Source of the DNA: Paraconexibacter antarcticus
Lineage (GTDB): Bacteria; Actinomycetota; Thermoleophilia; Solirubrobacterales; Solirubrobacteraceae
Length of the DNA: 64,000 bases
Direction: 5' to 3'
Assembly: GCF_024220175.1 (NCBI RefSeq)
Contig: NZ_CP098502.1
Span: forward strand, 3,972,514 to 4,036,513
Part shown: piece after piece, positions 15,788 to 24,086 of the stretch
How the letters are laid out: each line of letters starts with the position of its first letter
Numbering within the stretch: the first letter of the stretch is position 1
The notes under the pieces: model-generated
Databases searched by the model: none
The model's input: the letters and a program-made list of their open reading frames with translations, nothing else
Told to the model about the DNA's origin: nothing
Position numbers and translations under genes: made by a program

Positions 15788-16969
15788 ATGAGCACGCCCT
15801 TCGCGAACTTCCAGTACGGCATCTACCTCGAGGGGGCGCTGAACGGCAAGCGGCCGTCGCACCCCATGGGCTGGGATGCGCTCGAGGCCGAGGCGACCGA
15901 GCGCCTGGCCCCCGGTCCGCGCGGGTACCTCAACGGCGGCGCCGGCACCGAGGACACGATGCGCGCGAACCTCGAGGCGTTCCGCCGCCAGCGGATCGTG
16001 CCGCGCATGCTCCGGGACGTCGAGACGCGCAGCCTCGCCCGGCGCGTGCTCGGGACCGACCTGCCCGCGCCGCTGCTCGTCGCGCCGATCGGCGTGCAGT
16101 CGATCGTCCATCCCGACGGGGAGCTCGCGGTCGCGCGCGGCGCGGCCGCGACGGGCATCCCGATGATCGCGTCCACCGCGTCGTCCTACACGCTCGAGGC
16201 GATCGCCGAGGCGGGGACCGCCTCGGAGGCCGCGACCCCGCGCTGGTACCAGCTCTACTGGCCCCGCGGCCGTGAGCTCGCCCGGTCGCTCGTCGAGCGG
16301 GCCGAGGCGGCGGGCTACGGCGCGATCGTCGTGACGCTCGACACGTGGCTGCTCGGCTGGCGCCCGCGCGACCTCCAGCAGGCCTACCTCCCGTTCCTCG
16401 AGTCGGTCGGCATCGCGAACTACCTGTCCGACCCGGTCTTCCGCTCGACGCTCGAGAAGACGCCGGAGGAGGACCCGATGGCCGCGGTCGGCCAGTTCGT
16501 CGGGGTCTTCTCGAACCCGACGGTGACGTGGGACGACCTCGCGTTCCTCCGCGAGTGCACGTCGCTGCCGATCGTCCTGAAGGGCATCCTCCACGCGGAC
16601 GACGCGCGCGAGGCGGCGGCCCGGGGCGTCGACGGCCTCATCGTCTCCAACCACGGCGGCCGCCAGGTCGACGGGGCGATCGGCGCGCTCGACGCGCTGC
16701 CCGGCGTCGTCGACGCCGTGGGCGGGGAGGTCGAGGTCCTCTTCGACTCCGGGGTGCGCTGCGGCGCCGACATCTTCAAGGCGCTCGCGCTCGGCGCCCG
16801 CGCGGTCTGCGTCGGGCGCCCCGTCATGTGGGGTCTCACCGTCGGCGGCGAGGAGGGCGTCAAGACGGTCCTGCAGTCCCTGCTCGCCGAGCTCGACCTG
16901 ACGCTCGCCCTCAGCGGCCTCGCGAACGTCGACCAGATCGATCGCAGCGCGCTGACGACCCGGCCCTGA
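15788..16969 (+). CDS. FMN-dependent alpha-hydroxy-acid oxidase, lactate 2-monooxygenase-like
   Basis: 393 residues, TIM-barrel FMN enzyme. TLDTWLLGWRPRDL closely matches the corresponding region of mycobacterial lactate 2-monooxygenase. SNHGGRQ holds the catalytic His and substrate Arg, and DSGVRCGADIFKALALGA binds the FMN phosphate. The family oxidises L-lactate or related 2-hydroxy acids; the monooxygenase gives acetate and CO2. TAGGCT at 15774-15779 is 8 bases before the ATG. It stands alone, with no lactate permease nearby, so the real substrate could differ. Confidence 0.88.
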   Translation: MSTPFANFQYGIYLEGALNGKRPSHPMGWDALEAEATERLAPGPRGYLNGGAGTEDTMRANLEAFRRQRIVPRMLRDVETRSLARRVLGTDLPAPLLVAPIGVQSIVHPDGELAVARGAAATGIPMIASTASSYTLEAIAEAGTASEAATPRWYQLYWPRGRELARSLVERAEAAGYGAIVVTLDTWLLGWRPRDLQQAYLPFLESVGIANYLSDPVFRSTLEKTPEEDPMAAVGQFVGVFSNPTVTWDDLAFLRECTSLPIVLKGILHADDAREAAARGVDGLIVSNHGGRQVDGAIGALDALPGVVDAVGGEVEVLFDSGVRCGADIFKALALGARAVCVGRPVMWGLTVGGEEGVKTVLQSLLAELDLTLALSGLANVDQIDRSALTTRP

Positions 16970-17062
16970 CGGCGCCGGCCGGCTCCCGTGGCGGGGCCGG
17001 CGCTTACGGCGTCTTCGCCGCCGTGGACCTCGCGCCCCGCGACCGCCATCCGCGGCAGACCG

Positions 17063-17105
17063 TTGACTCCCCACGCACCATCGCCTATAGTTGCTTACGC
17101 AACTA
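17063..17105 (+). promoter_or_regulatory. Near-consensus promoter with overlapping palindromic operator
   Basis: TTGACT (17063-17068) and TATAGT (17086-17091) are 17 bases apart. The perfect inverted repeat TAGTTGC-N4-GCAACTA (17088-17105) overlaps the -10 box and start region. A repressor there would block RNA polymerase. MarR- or HxlR-type regulators commonly control such dioxygenase genes, but no regulator gene is adjacent. Confidence 0.75.
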
Positions 17106-17136
17106 CTTTCTCGTCCCGCCACGCCGGAGGTCCGAC

Positions 17137-18075
17137 ATGCAGCTCGAAGGCATCCACCACATCACCGCGATCACCGGGGACGCCGCGCGCAACGTCGACT
17201 TCTACACCCGCGTCCTCGGGCTCCGGCTCACGGCGAAGACGGTGAACCAGGACGACCCGTCGGTCTACCACCTCTTCTACGGCGACGAGCAGGCGAGCCC
17301 GGGCGCCGACCTCACGTTCTTCGAGTACCCACACGCGATCCCGGGCCGCGCCGGCGCGGGCATGGTCCACCGCATCGTGTGGCGCGTCGCGTCGGCGGAG
17401 GCGCTCGACTTCTGGGCGGCCCGCCTGGACGCCGAGGGCACCCCGGCGGTCCGCGACGGCGACCACCTGACCTTCGCCGACTTCGAGGGCCTGGGCCACG
17501 AGCTCGTCGTCACGACCGCGCCGGACGCGCCGCTCGTCGCCGACCACCCGGAGATCCCGGCCGCGCTCGCGCTGCAGGGCTTCGAGGGCGTGCGCGCCTA
17601 CAGCGGCCATCAGGCCGGCAGCGACGCCGTCCTCGAGAAGCTCATGGGCGCGACCCGGCGCGGCGAGGACGCGTGGGAGGTCCGCGGCGAGCAGCGCGGC
17701 GGCTGGATCGCCTTCGACCCCGCCCCGGACATCGCGACGCACCCACCCCGCCCGAGCGCGGGGACCGTCCACCACATCGCCTGGGGGACGACCGACGCGG
17801 ACGCGGAGGCGTGGGTGCGGACGCTCGCCGAGGTCGGCCTGCAGAGCAGCGGCATCGTCGACCGCCACTACTTCCACTCGATCTACTTCCGCGAGCTCGG
17901 GGGCATCCTGTACGAGCTGGCGACCGCGGAGCCCGGCTTCACGGTCGACGGGCCGGTGGAGGAGCTCGGCCGCCGCATCATCCTGCCGCCGTGGCTCGAG
18001 TCCGACCGCGAGGCGATCGAGGCGCGGCTCACCCCGCTCCCGGACCCGCGCGCGGACCGGGCGACACAGGGCTGA
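17137..18075 (+). CDS. VOC-superfamily ring-cleaving dioxygenase-like protein (MhqO/LinE type)
   Basis: 312 residues made of two VOC modules. EGIHHITAITGDA at the N-terminus and TVHHIAWGT near residue 210 supply metal His ligands, and LYELATAEPGF near residue 265 the Glu. This is the pattern of MhqO/PcpA-type Fe(II) hydroquinone dioxygenases. GGAGG lies 6 bases before the ATG, and a 45-base leader separates it from the strong promoter and operator. Induction by quinones or electrophiles is known for MhqO in Bacillus; here it is inferred. Confidence 0.85.
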   Translation: MQLEGIHHITAITGDAARNVDFYTRVLGLRLTAKTVNQDDPSVYHLFYGDEQASPGADLTFFEYPHAIPGRAGAGMVHRIVWRVASAEALDFWAARLDAEGTPAVRDGDHLTFADFEGLGHELVVTTAPDAPLVADHPEIPAALALQGFEGVRAYSGHQAGSDAVLEKLMGATRRGEDAWEVRGEQRGGWIAFDPAPDIATHPPRPSAGTVHHIAWGTTDADAEAWVRTLAEVGLQSSGIVDRHYFHSIYFRELGGILYELATAEPGFTVDGPVEELGRRIILPPWLESDREAIEARLTPLPDPRADRATQG

Positions 18076-18149
18076 GGCACCCGGCCGGTCACGACGACAC
18101 TGCGGGGGCGGGGTAGGCTCGTCGCTCACCCCACCATCGGAGGTCGTTC

Positions 18150-18515
18150 GTGGCTTCATCCACCAGTACTCCCGTCCGGCTCGTCGGCGTCGACGAGCTC
18201 GGCGAGTCCCAGGTCACGGTCGTCGAGACCGCGCACGGCAAGCTCGCCGTCGGCCTGTCCGACGGCACGCCGTTCGCCGTCTCCAACCGCTGCCGCCACC
18301 TCCTCGCCTCCCTCGGCGAGGGCAAGGTCACCGCCGACGGCTGCCTCGAGTGCCCGTGGCACGGCGCGAAGTACGACGTGTCGACCGGCAAGATGGTCCT
18401 CGGGCCGCAGGGCGCCTTCAAGCCGATCGCCGGCGCCGTGAAGGGCACCATGGGCGCCCGCGCCCTGAAGACCTACCCCGTCGAGGTGCGCGACGGGGCG
18501 ATCTGGCTCAGCTGA
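18150..18515 (+). CDS. Small Rieske [2Fe-2S] protein
   Basis: 121 residues. CRH (about 48-50) and CPWH (about 68-71) form the C-x-H...C-x2-H Rieske cluster site. There is no membrane anchor or catalytic dioxygenase domain, so it is of the soluble Rieske ferredoxin or NirD-like kind. GGAGG precedes the GTG start at 18150; TAGGCT at 18114-18119 is a -10 candidate, here with a real leader. It could serve the upstream dioxygenase-like protein or the P450, but there is no direct evidence. A strong hairpin follows. Confidence 0.85.
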   Translation: MASSTSTPVRLVGVDELGESQVTVVETAHGKLAVGLSDGTPFAVSNRCRHLLASLGEGKVTADGCLECPWHGAKYDVSTGKMVLGPQGAFKPIAGAVKGTMGARALKTYPVEVRDGAIWLS

Positions 18516-18522
18516 GGGACGA

Positions 18523-18561
18523 CGGCAGCGAACGCCACCTCGCTGGTGGCCTTCGCTGCCG
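18523..18561. terminator. Bidirectional hairpin terminator between convergent genes
   Basis: Arms CGGCAGCGAA-C-GCCACC (18523-18539) and complement (18545-18561), pairing 16 of 17 bases around a TCGCT loop. It lies in the short gap between the Rieske gene and the convergent membrane-protein gene. It is not one of the repeat families seen elsewhere in the window. Confidence 0.75.
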
Positions 18562-18573
18562 GACGGGCCGGGA

Positions 18574-20448
18574 TCAGGCGGCGACCGGCTCGCGCGAGGC
18601 CTCGCGGCGAGTCGCGTCCGGGTCCGGCGTCTCCGGGCCGTAGGCCCGGGCCTGGCGGACGAGCGCCCAGCCGAGGAGGAACGCGAGCAGGATCGTCGCG
18701 AGGCCGACCGCCGCGCTCGCGCCGTGGAAGAGCCACCCCGGCACGTCGCGCTTGCGCTCGCGCTGGAGGAGGCGGCGCTCGGCGAGGAACGGGCGCGTGG
18801 TGTGCAGCTCGGCCGGGATCGCGGCGACCGGGATCGCCGTGTCCTGCGGCATCGAGACGGCGGCGGCCTCCATGACGCTGCCCTTGTGGAGGCGGACGAC
18901 CGTCTTCCACGTGCCGTTGACGGGCATCGGCCTCGTCGAGCGGTAGACGCCGTCGCCGATCCGCTTCATCGTCGCGTAGTGGATCGCGTGCTCCTTGCCC
19001 TGCCACGCCATCACGTAGAACCAGTCCGCGCCCTTGACGGCCGACGGGTCGGACACGCGGACGGTGACGGTCGCGAGCGGCCGGTCGCCGCCGCGGACGA
19101 CGCTGAGGTCCATGCGGGCCGAGAGCGCCGGGTGGGTCGCCGGGATGAGCGAGAGCATCGAGACGGACAGCACCGCGAGCGCGGCGGCGGGGACGCGCCA
19201 GCTGCCGGGCCGCACGACCGTCGCGGTCGGGTGCTCCCGCAGCGCGCCGGCGACGAAGGCGCCGATGAGCCCGCCGGCCAGCGCCGTGGGGACCGAGCGG
19301 AGCATCGCCTCCGGCAGCAGGTGCAGGGGCCAGGCGATCGGGCTCCAGACGTGCGACCACGCGAGCTCGGCGGCGACGCCGACGGTGGCGATGAGGCCGC
19401 TCGCGACGACCGCGAAGCGATAGCCGCCGCCCCGCGCCCACGGCACGAGGAACGTCGCCTCCACGCACAGCGCGGGCACGAGGAAGAGCGGGAAGTGGTG
19501 CGTGGACTCGCCGAGGATCGGGCCGACGATGATCGTCAGGAGACCGAGGATGATCATGGACGCGAGCCACGTGCGGAGGGCGGCGCCGCGGCCGAGCGCA
19601 AGCCCCGCCCCGACGAACGCGAACGCCGCGCCGGCCGCGATGATCGTCGGCGCGAAGAGGAGGCGGAACTGCGGCACGCCGTAGGCGAACTCCTGCAGGT
19701 AGGCGACCGTGACGCCGACGACGCCGATCGCCGCCGCCTGCACGCCGAGCTCGCGCGTGAGGTTCCGCGGCACCGGTGAGAGCTGCGGGTAGAGGTCCTC
19801 GCGGACGGCCTCGCGGCCCTCGCGGACGAGCATGACGAGCCCGAAGAAGAGGAACAGGCCCCCGGTGATCATCATGAGATGGGTCGGGCCCCAGAGCGTG
19901 ACGTCCTGCCCGAAGAGGTTGTGCCAGACGTCGTCGAGCGGGAACCCGGACATCGAGAAGAACGCGGTGGCGAGCATCGCCGGGGCGGCCGGCGGGACGT
20001 ACCAGCTGCGCGTGATGCGCAGCCACGACGGGCGCCGCACGCCGATCGGCATCGCGACGGCGAGCCACGCGGCCGCGACGAAGAGGTAGATGCCGCCGAG
20101 GATGAGGAAGTGCGCGGGCGTCCCGAACGGGCCGGTGTCGCGGCCCTGGCCGATGTGGAGCGACACGTCCCAGACGAAGCCGACGCCGGCGAGGACGAAC
20201 CCGGCGATGGCGACGACGAGCGGCACGACCGACCAGGCGGGGAGCCCGGTGAAGCGGGTGAGCGGCCGCGCGAGGTCGTTCAGCAGCGTGTGGCCGGCCC
20301 GGTGACGGAGGCCGAGCACGAAGAGGACCGCGAGGATCGTCATCGAGGCGGCGGTGCCGACGATGATGTCCGTCGTGGGTGCTCCCCCGGCGGGTGCGCC
20401 GTCGACGGCGGGCGCGGCGAGGGTGGTGACGGCGGCGACAAGGCTCAT
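18574..20448 (-). CDS. Polytopic membrane protein with C-terminal FixH/YtkA-like domain
   Basis: 624 residues, function not recognised. About twelve hydrophobic segments fill residues 25-450. Several carry conserved-looking His in similar contexts: SLHIGQGRDTGPFGTPAHF, DVWHNLFGQDVTLWGPTH, STHHFPLF and AWPLHLL, which could bind metal or haem. Residues 455-580 form an extracytoplasmic beta domain (ATVTVRVSDPS, GTWKTVVRLHKG) like FixH/YtkA domains of copper proteins, followed by one last helix. ATG at 20448 has AAAGGACC upstream. A TTGACT/TACAGT promoter lies 56-83 bases before it. A role in metal handling or respiration is a guess. Confidence 0.6.
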   Translation of the reverse strand: MSLVAAVTTLAAPAVDGAPAGGAPTTDIIVGTAASMTILAVLFVLGLRHRAGHTLLNDLARPLTRFTGLPAWSVVPLVVAIAGFVLAGVGFVWDVSLHIGQGRDTGPFGTPAHFLILGGIYLFVAAAWLAVAMPIGVRRPSWLRITRSWYVPPAAPAMLATAFFSMSGFPLDDVWHNLFGQDVTLWGPTHLMMITGGLFLFFGLVMLVREGREAVREDLYPQLSPVPRNLTRELGVQAAAIGVVGVTVAYLQEFAYGVPQFRLLFAPTIIAAGAAFAFVGAGLALGRGAALRTWLASMIILGLLTIIVGPILGESTHHFPLFLVPALCVEATFLVPWARGGGYRFAVVASGLIATVGVAAELAWSHVWSPIAWPLHLLPEAMLRSVPTALAGGLIGAFVAGALREHPTATVVRPGSWRVPAAALAVLSVSMLSLIPATHPALSARMDLSVVRGGDRPLATVTVRVSDPSAVKGADWFYVMAWQGKEHAIHYATMKRIGDGVYRSTRPMPVNGTWKTVVRLHKGSVMEAAAVSMPQDTAIPVAAIPAELHTTRPFLAERRLLQRERKRDVPGWLFHGASAAVGLATILLAFLLGWALVRQARAYGPETPDPDATRREASREPVAA

Positions 20449-20503
20449 GGGACAGGTCCTTTCGGAGGCGCTCGAGACGGGCTCGGGCGCCGTGATGTGC
20501 ACG

Positions 20504-20531
20504 ACTGTACACGGGCTCCGGCGAAAGTCAA
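20504..20531 (-). promoter_or_regulatory. Promoter of the polytopic membrane protein gene
   Basis: On the minus strand TTGACT (20531-20526) and TACAGT (20509-20504) are 16 bases apart, giving an untranslated leader of roughly 50 bases before ATG 20448. GTGTAC and GTGCAC flank the -10 box as an imperfect repeat and could be a regulator site. Confidence 0.6.
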
Positions 20532-20662
20532 AGGACCGTACATTCGGTCGCGGACATTGTTACGCGGGGTGGCCGGGCGGACGCCGCGGGCGTCCCCCAA
20601 GCGGGGGGTGACCGGGGTCGCGGGCCTTCCCGCCCCCGCGCGCGGGTGGTTGAGTGGATGGC

Positions 20663-20947
20663 ATGTCGACGCTCACCGACTGCGCGCGGTTCTTCGCCGA
20701 GGATCCGGCGCCGCTCGTCGCGGCGTCGTTCTGCTGCCCCTGGTGCCTCGCCGAGCTCGGTGACACGACCGTCGAGGTCGGGGCCCACGACTCCCTCGCG
20801 CACTGCGAGTGCATCCGCTGCGACCACGACTGGGACCTCGCGCTCCAGGCCGCCCAGGTGATGCGGCTGACCCTCGCACCGCCCCCGACACTGCACGTCC
20901 GCTTCGCCCGGGAGGGCGGCGGCGACCTCTGGTCCTCCGCGGCGTAG
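20663..20947 (+). CDS. Small zinc-ribbon-like protein
   Basis: 94 residues. CCPWC near residue 24 and CECIRC near residue 52 give two C-x2-C pairs, the signature of a zinc ribbon. The rest shows no recognised domain and no membrane segment. ATG at 20663 is chosen over a GTG nine bases upstream because it gives the better-spaced TTGAGT upstream. It is 20 bases before the sensor kinase gene and may be co-transcribed with it. Function unknown. Confidence 0.6.
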   Translation: MSTLTDCARFFAEDPAPLVAASFCCPWCLAELGDTTVEVGAHDSLAHCECIRCDHDWDLALQAAQVMRLTLAPPPTLHVRFAREGGGDLWSSAA

Positions 20948-20967
20948 GATCGCTCCGTGATCTGCCG

Positions 20968-22113
20968 ATGACGGACCGCCCGGTGGCCCAGGCCCCGCAC
21001 ATCGACGCGATCGAGATCGTCGTCGAGCTCCTCTCCCAGGTGGAGTCCGGCGATCAGCCCGGCGCGTTCTACGACCGGCTGTGCGAGGCGATCTGCCGCG
21101 TGACGTCGATGGACCGCGCCGTCCTCTTCCGGTACGACGCGCCGATCCGCCGCGTGACCGCCGCCGGGGTGCACGGCCTCGACATCACGCAGTTCGACGA
21201 CTTCCCCTTCAACCCGGACACGACGCCGATCGCCCGCCAGGCGCTCGTCGAGGACCGCGTCATCGAGGTCCCGCAGGAGGCCTCGAGCCTGCTCCCGGAG
21301 CGGTACAAGGGCCTCGTCGACGACACGATGCTCGTCTGCACCCCGATGAGCGCGTCCGGCCGCTGGGTCGGCGTGGTCCTGTCGGACCGCCCGCGGAGCG
21401 CCGGCCCGCTCGGCGAGGCCGAGCTGCACCTCCTCTGGACGCTCGGCAAGGTCGCGGCGCTCGCCGCCATCGCGCGCGTCGCCACCGCCCAGGTCGAGCG
21501 CTCACGTCAGCTCGAGCAGCGCATCGACCTCGCCCGCGAGATCCACGACGGCGTCGTGCAGCGGCTGTTCGGCGTCTCGCTCGTCCTCTCGTCCGACCAG
21601 GCGCTCGACGTGGAGACGCAGCGCCGCTGCGCGGAGGAGGTCCAGGTCGCGCTCGCCGACCTGCGCACCGCCGTCCAGCGCCCGCTCGGCCGCCCCTCGC
21701 GGGAGAGCCCCGCCTCCGTGCGCCAGGAGCTCGGCGCCCTGCGTGCCGCCGCCGCGGTCGAGCCGAACGGGCCCGCCTTCGTCGTCACCGACCCGTCCGC
21801 CGTGATGGACCGGCTGCCCCCCGCGACCGCCGCCGTCGCCCGCTCGGTCCTCCTCGAGGCCGTCCGCAACGCCCGCAAGCACGCGCGCCCGCAGACGCTC
21901 GAGGTGACGCTCACCGAGCACGACGACGCGATCGTCCTCGAGGTCGCGAACGACGGCGTCGCGCCGGAGGACGGCGCCCGCCCCGGCGCCATCGTCGGGA
22001 TGGGTCTCCGCCTCGCCGCCTTCGAGGCGCTGCAGGTCGGCGGCGTCGTGGAGTTCGGTCGCCGCGAGGGCGGCCGCTGGGTCGTCCGTCTCGTGGTGCC
22101 GCGCGATGCCTGA
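20968..22113 (+). CDS. GAF-domain sensor histidine kinase (NarL/DesK type)
   Basis: 381 residues. An N-terminal GAF domain covers about residues 25-175. The HisKA_3 phosphoacceptor helix is LAREIHDGVVQRLFG (His near 194), and the ATPase part has LLEAVRNARKHARP and GIVGMGLRLAAFEA-like N and G boxes near the C-terminus. No membrane segment, so it senses a cytosolic signal, possibly through a GAF-bound ligand or redox centre. The response regulator gene overlaps its end by 8 bases, making a clear two-component pair. The signal is unknown. Confidence 0.9.
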   Translation: MTDRPVAQAPHIDAIEIVVELLSQVESGDQPGAFYDRLCEAICRVTSMDRAVLFRYDAPIRRVTAAGVHGLDITQFDDFPFNPDTTPIARQALVEDRVIEVPQEASSLLPERYKGLVDDTMLVCTPMSASGRWVGVVLSDRPRSAGPLGEAELHLLWTLGKVAALAAIARVATAQVERSRQLEQRIDLAREIHDGVVQRLFGVSLVLSSDQALDVETQRRCAEEVQVALADLRTAVQRPLGRPSRESPASVRQELGALRAAAAVEPNGPAFVVTDPSAVMDRLPPATAAVARSVLLEAVRNARKHARPQTLEVTLTEHDDAIVLEVANDGVAPEDGARPGAIVGMGLRLAAFEALQVGGVVEFGRREGGRWVVRLVVPRDA

Positions 22114-22756
22114 GCAGTCCGCCCCCCTCCTCCCGGACGTCCCCGACCTCACCGACGACCCGCGCGCGCTGCGGGTCCTCATCGTCGACGACCACGACGT
22201 CGTCCACTGGGGCTTCCGGGTCATGCTCGGCCAGCAGCCCTGGGTGCAGCGCTGCCTGAGCGCCCGCAACGAGCAGGAGGCCCTCGCCCTGACGACGCGC
22301 TACGCGCCGCACGTCGCGCTCGTCGATCTCTTCGTGGGGGCCGAGTCCGGCCCCGAGATCTGCGAGCGGCTGAAGTCCCTGTCCCCCCGCACGCACGTGC
22401 TGCTCATCTCGGGCGCGGGCCACATCTCGCCGAACGCCGCGCGCGCGGCCGGCGCGGCGGGCTTCGTCTCCAAGGACTGGCCGGCGGCCGACATCGCCCG
22501 CGCGGTGCGCATGGTCGGGCTCGGCATGACGGTCTTCCCGCCCCGCACGGAGCCGGCCGGCACGCGCCTGACCGACCGCGAGCAGCAGGTCCTCGACCTC
22601 ATGGCCTCGGGCGCGACGAACCGCGAGATCGCGGCGTCGCTGCACCTCTCGCCGCACACGGTGAAGGAGCACACGAGCGCGCTGTACCGCAAGCTCGAGG
22701 TGCGCAACCGGGCCGAGGCGGTCAGCCGCGCGCAGCGCATCGGCCTGCTCGGCTGA
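22106..22756 (+). CDS. LuxR/NarL-family response regulator
   Basis: 216 residues. Receiver domain with the acidic pair in LIVDDHD (about 25-31), phospho-acceptor Asp in VALVDLF (about 73) and Lys in FVSKDW (about 123). The C-terminal helix-turn-helix is a standard LuxR domain: LTDREQQVLDLMASG, then TNREIAASLHLSPHTVKEH. It overlaps the kinase gene by 8 bases and is translationally coupled to it. Targets are not evident; the antiporter gene 45 bases downstream is a candidate. Confidence 0.93.
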   Translation: MPEQSAPLLPDVPDLTDDPRALRVLIVDDHDVVHWGFRVMLGQQPWVQRCLSARNEQEALALTTRYAPHVALVDLFVGAESGPEICERLKSLSPRTHVLLISGAGHISPNAARAAGAAGFVSKDWPAADIARAVRMVGLGMTVFPPRTEPAGTRLTDREQQVLDLMASGATNREIAASLHLSPHTVKEHTSALYRKLEVRNRAEAVSRAQRIGLLG

Positions 22757-22801
22757 GCGACCGGCGGGTTTGCCCGCCGCCGCGTCGGGGAGACTCGCGG
22801 G

Positions 22802-23926
22802 GTGCTCACCACCCTCAAGCGCTCCGAGCGCATCACCCTCGTGGTCGGCGTCGTCGCGACGATCGCGGCCGGGATCGCGCGCTACGGCGACGCGTCCGCG
22901 GTGCTCGCGTTCGTCCTCGCGGCGATCGCCCTCGCCGCGCTCGCCTCGATCGTCTCGTTCGCGACCGAGCAGGTCGGGGAGCGCTTCGGCCCCGCGGTCA
23001 CCGGCTTCCTGCAGTCGACGCTCGGGAACCTGCCCGAGTTCTTCATCGTCATCTTCGCGCTCCACTCCGGGCAGGTCGTCGTCGCGCAGACGTCCATCAT
23101 CGGCTCGCTCTTCGCGAACGCGCTGCTCGTCCTCGGGGCGGTGATCCTCGTCGGCGCGAGCACGGCCGACGACGGCGTCATGCGCTTCAAGTCCCGGCTG
23201 CCGAACGACACCGCCACCCTGCTGCTCGTCGCCTCGTTCATCATCGTGGTCGTCGGGATCGCGGTCCAGGACGGGCAGAAGGCGGCCGAGCACGTGAAGT
23301 CCTTCAGCGCCGTCGCCGCGATCGCGCTGCTCGCCGTCTACGCGACGTGGGCGTGGGGCTACCTGCGCAGCGACGGGCCACGGCCGGAGGTGGCGGCGGC
23401 GGGCGGCGCGGCGGCTGGCGGCGAGGGCGCCGCGGGCGCCGCAGGCGAGGGCCACGGCGCCCGCGCCGGCGTCCCGCTCGCGCTGTCGGTGACGCTGCTC
23501 GCGGTGGCCGGCGCCGGCGCCGCTTTCACCTCGGACTGGTTCATCCACGCGCTCGAGCCCGCGATCAAGTCGATCGACATCTCGCAGGCGTTCGCCGGCC
23601 TCGTCATCGTCGCGATCGCCGGCAACGCAGTCGAGAACGTCGCCGGCCTCGTCCTCGCCCGTAAGGGCCAGTCGGACCTCTCGATCTCGGTCGTGAAGAA
23701 CTCCGTCGCGCAGGTCGCGGCGTTCCTGTTCCCCGCCCTCGTGCTCGTGTCGCTCCTCTTCGCCGATCCGCTGACGTTCGCACTGAACCCCGTCTACATC
23801 GGCGCGATCGCGCTCACGGCCCTCTCGGTCTGGCAGATCACCGGGGACGGCGAGGCGACGCACTTCGAGGGCGTCGCGCTCATCGCGCTGTACGTCGTCC
23901 TCGGGACGTACGCCTACCTCGAGTAG
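22802..23926 (+). CDS. Ca2+/H+ antiporter (CaCA superfamily, CAX/ChaA-like)
   Basis: 374 residues, eleven or so membrane helices. The two alpha-repeat signatures are present: GNLPEFFIVIFAL with GSLFANALLVLG in the first half, and GNAVENVAGLVLARKG with VVKNSVAQVAAFL in the second; the Glu residues bind the cation. A Gly/Ala-rich cytosolic loop (about 200-225) joins the halves. The start is GTG at 22802. Calcium efflux driven by protons is the family role. It follows the two-component genes on the same strand and is closed by a family A hairpin. Confidence 0.88.
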   Translation: MLTTLKRSERITLVVGVVATIAAGIARYGDASAVLAFVLAAIALAALASIVSFATEQVGERFGPAVTGFLQSTLGNLPEFFIVIFALHSGQVVVAQTSIIGSLFANALLVLGAVILVGASTADDGVMRFKSRLPNDTATLLLVASFIIVVVGIAVQDGQKAAEHVKSFSAVAAIALLAVYATWAWGYLRSDGPRPEVAAAGGAAAGGEGAAGAAGEGHGARAGVPLALSVTLLAVAGAGAAFTSDWFIHALEPAIKSIDISQAFAGLVIVAIAGNAVENVAGLVLARKGQSDLSISVVKNSVAQVAAFLFPALVLVSLLFADPLTFALNPVYIGAIALTALSVWQITGDGEATHFEGVALIALYVVLGTYAYLE

Positions 23927-23945
23927 CCGCCGACCGCCCCGAGCG

Positions 23946-23998
23946 GCGCCGACTGACAGCTGACGCAGACCTGTCCTGCCTCAGCTGACAGTCGGCGC
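23946..23998. repeat. Intergenic hairpin, family A copy 2
   Basis: Arms GCGCCGACTGACAGCTGA (23946-23963) and 23981-23998, pairing 17 of 18 bases, loop 17 bases. Loop and stem match the element at 2803-2847 (shared CGCAG..CTGTCC loop). It lies after the antiporter gene and before the fatty-acid operon, so it probably terminates the former. Confidence 0.7.
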
Positions 23999-24086
23999 GT
24001 GGGCCACCCCCCGTCCGGTCGCGCACGAGCCCCCGTTCGGGGGGTGGCCCTCGCTTGCGCTCCCCCCGCAGCGCAGGGTGGGGCTC

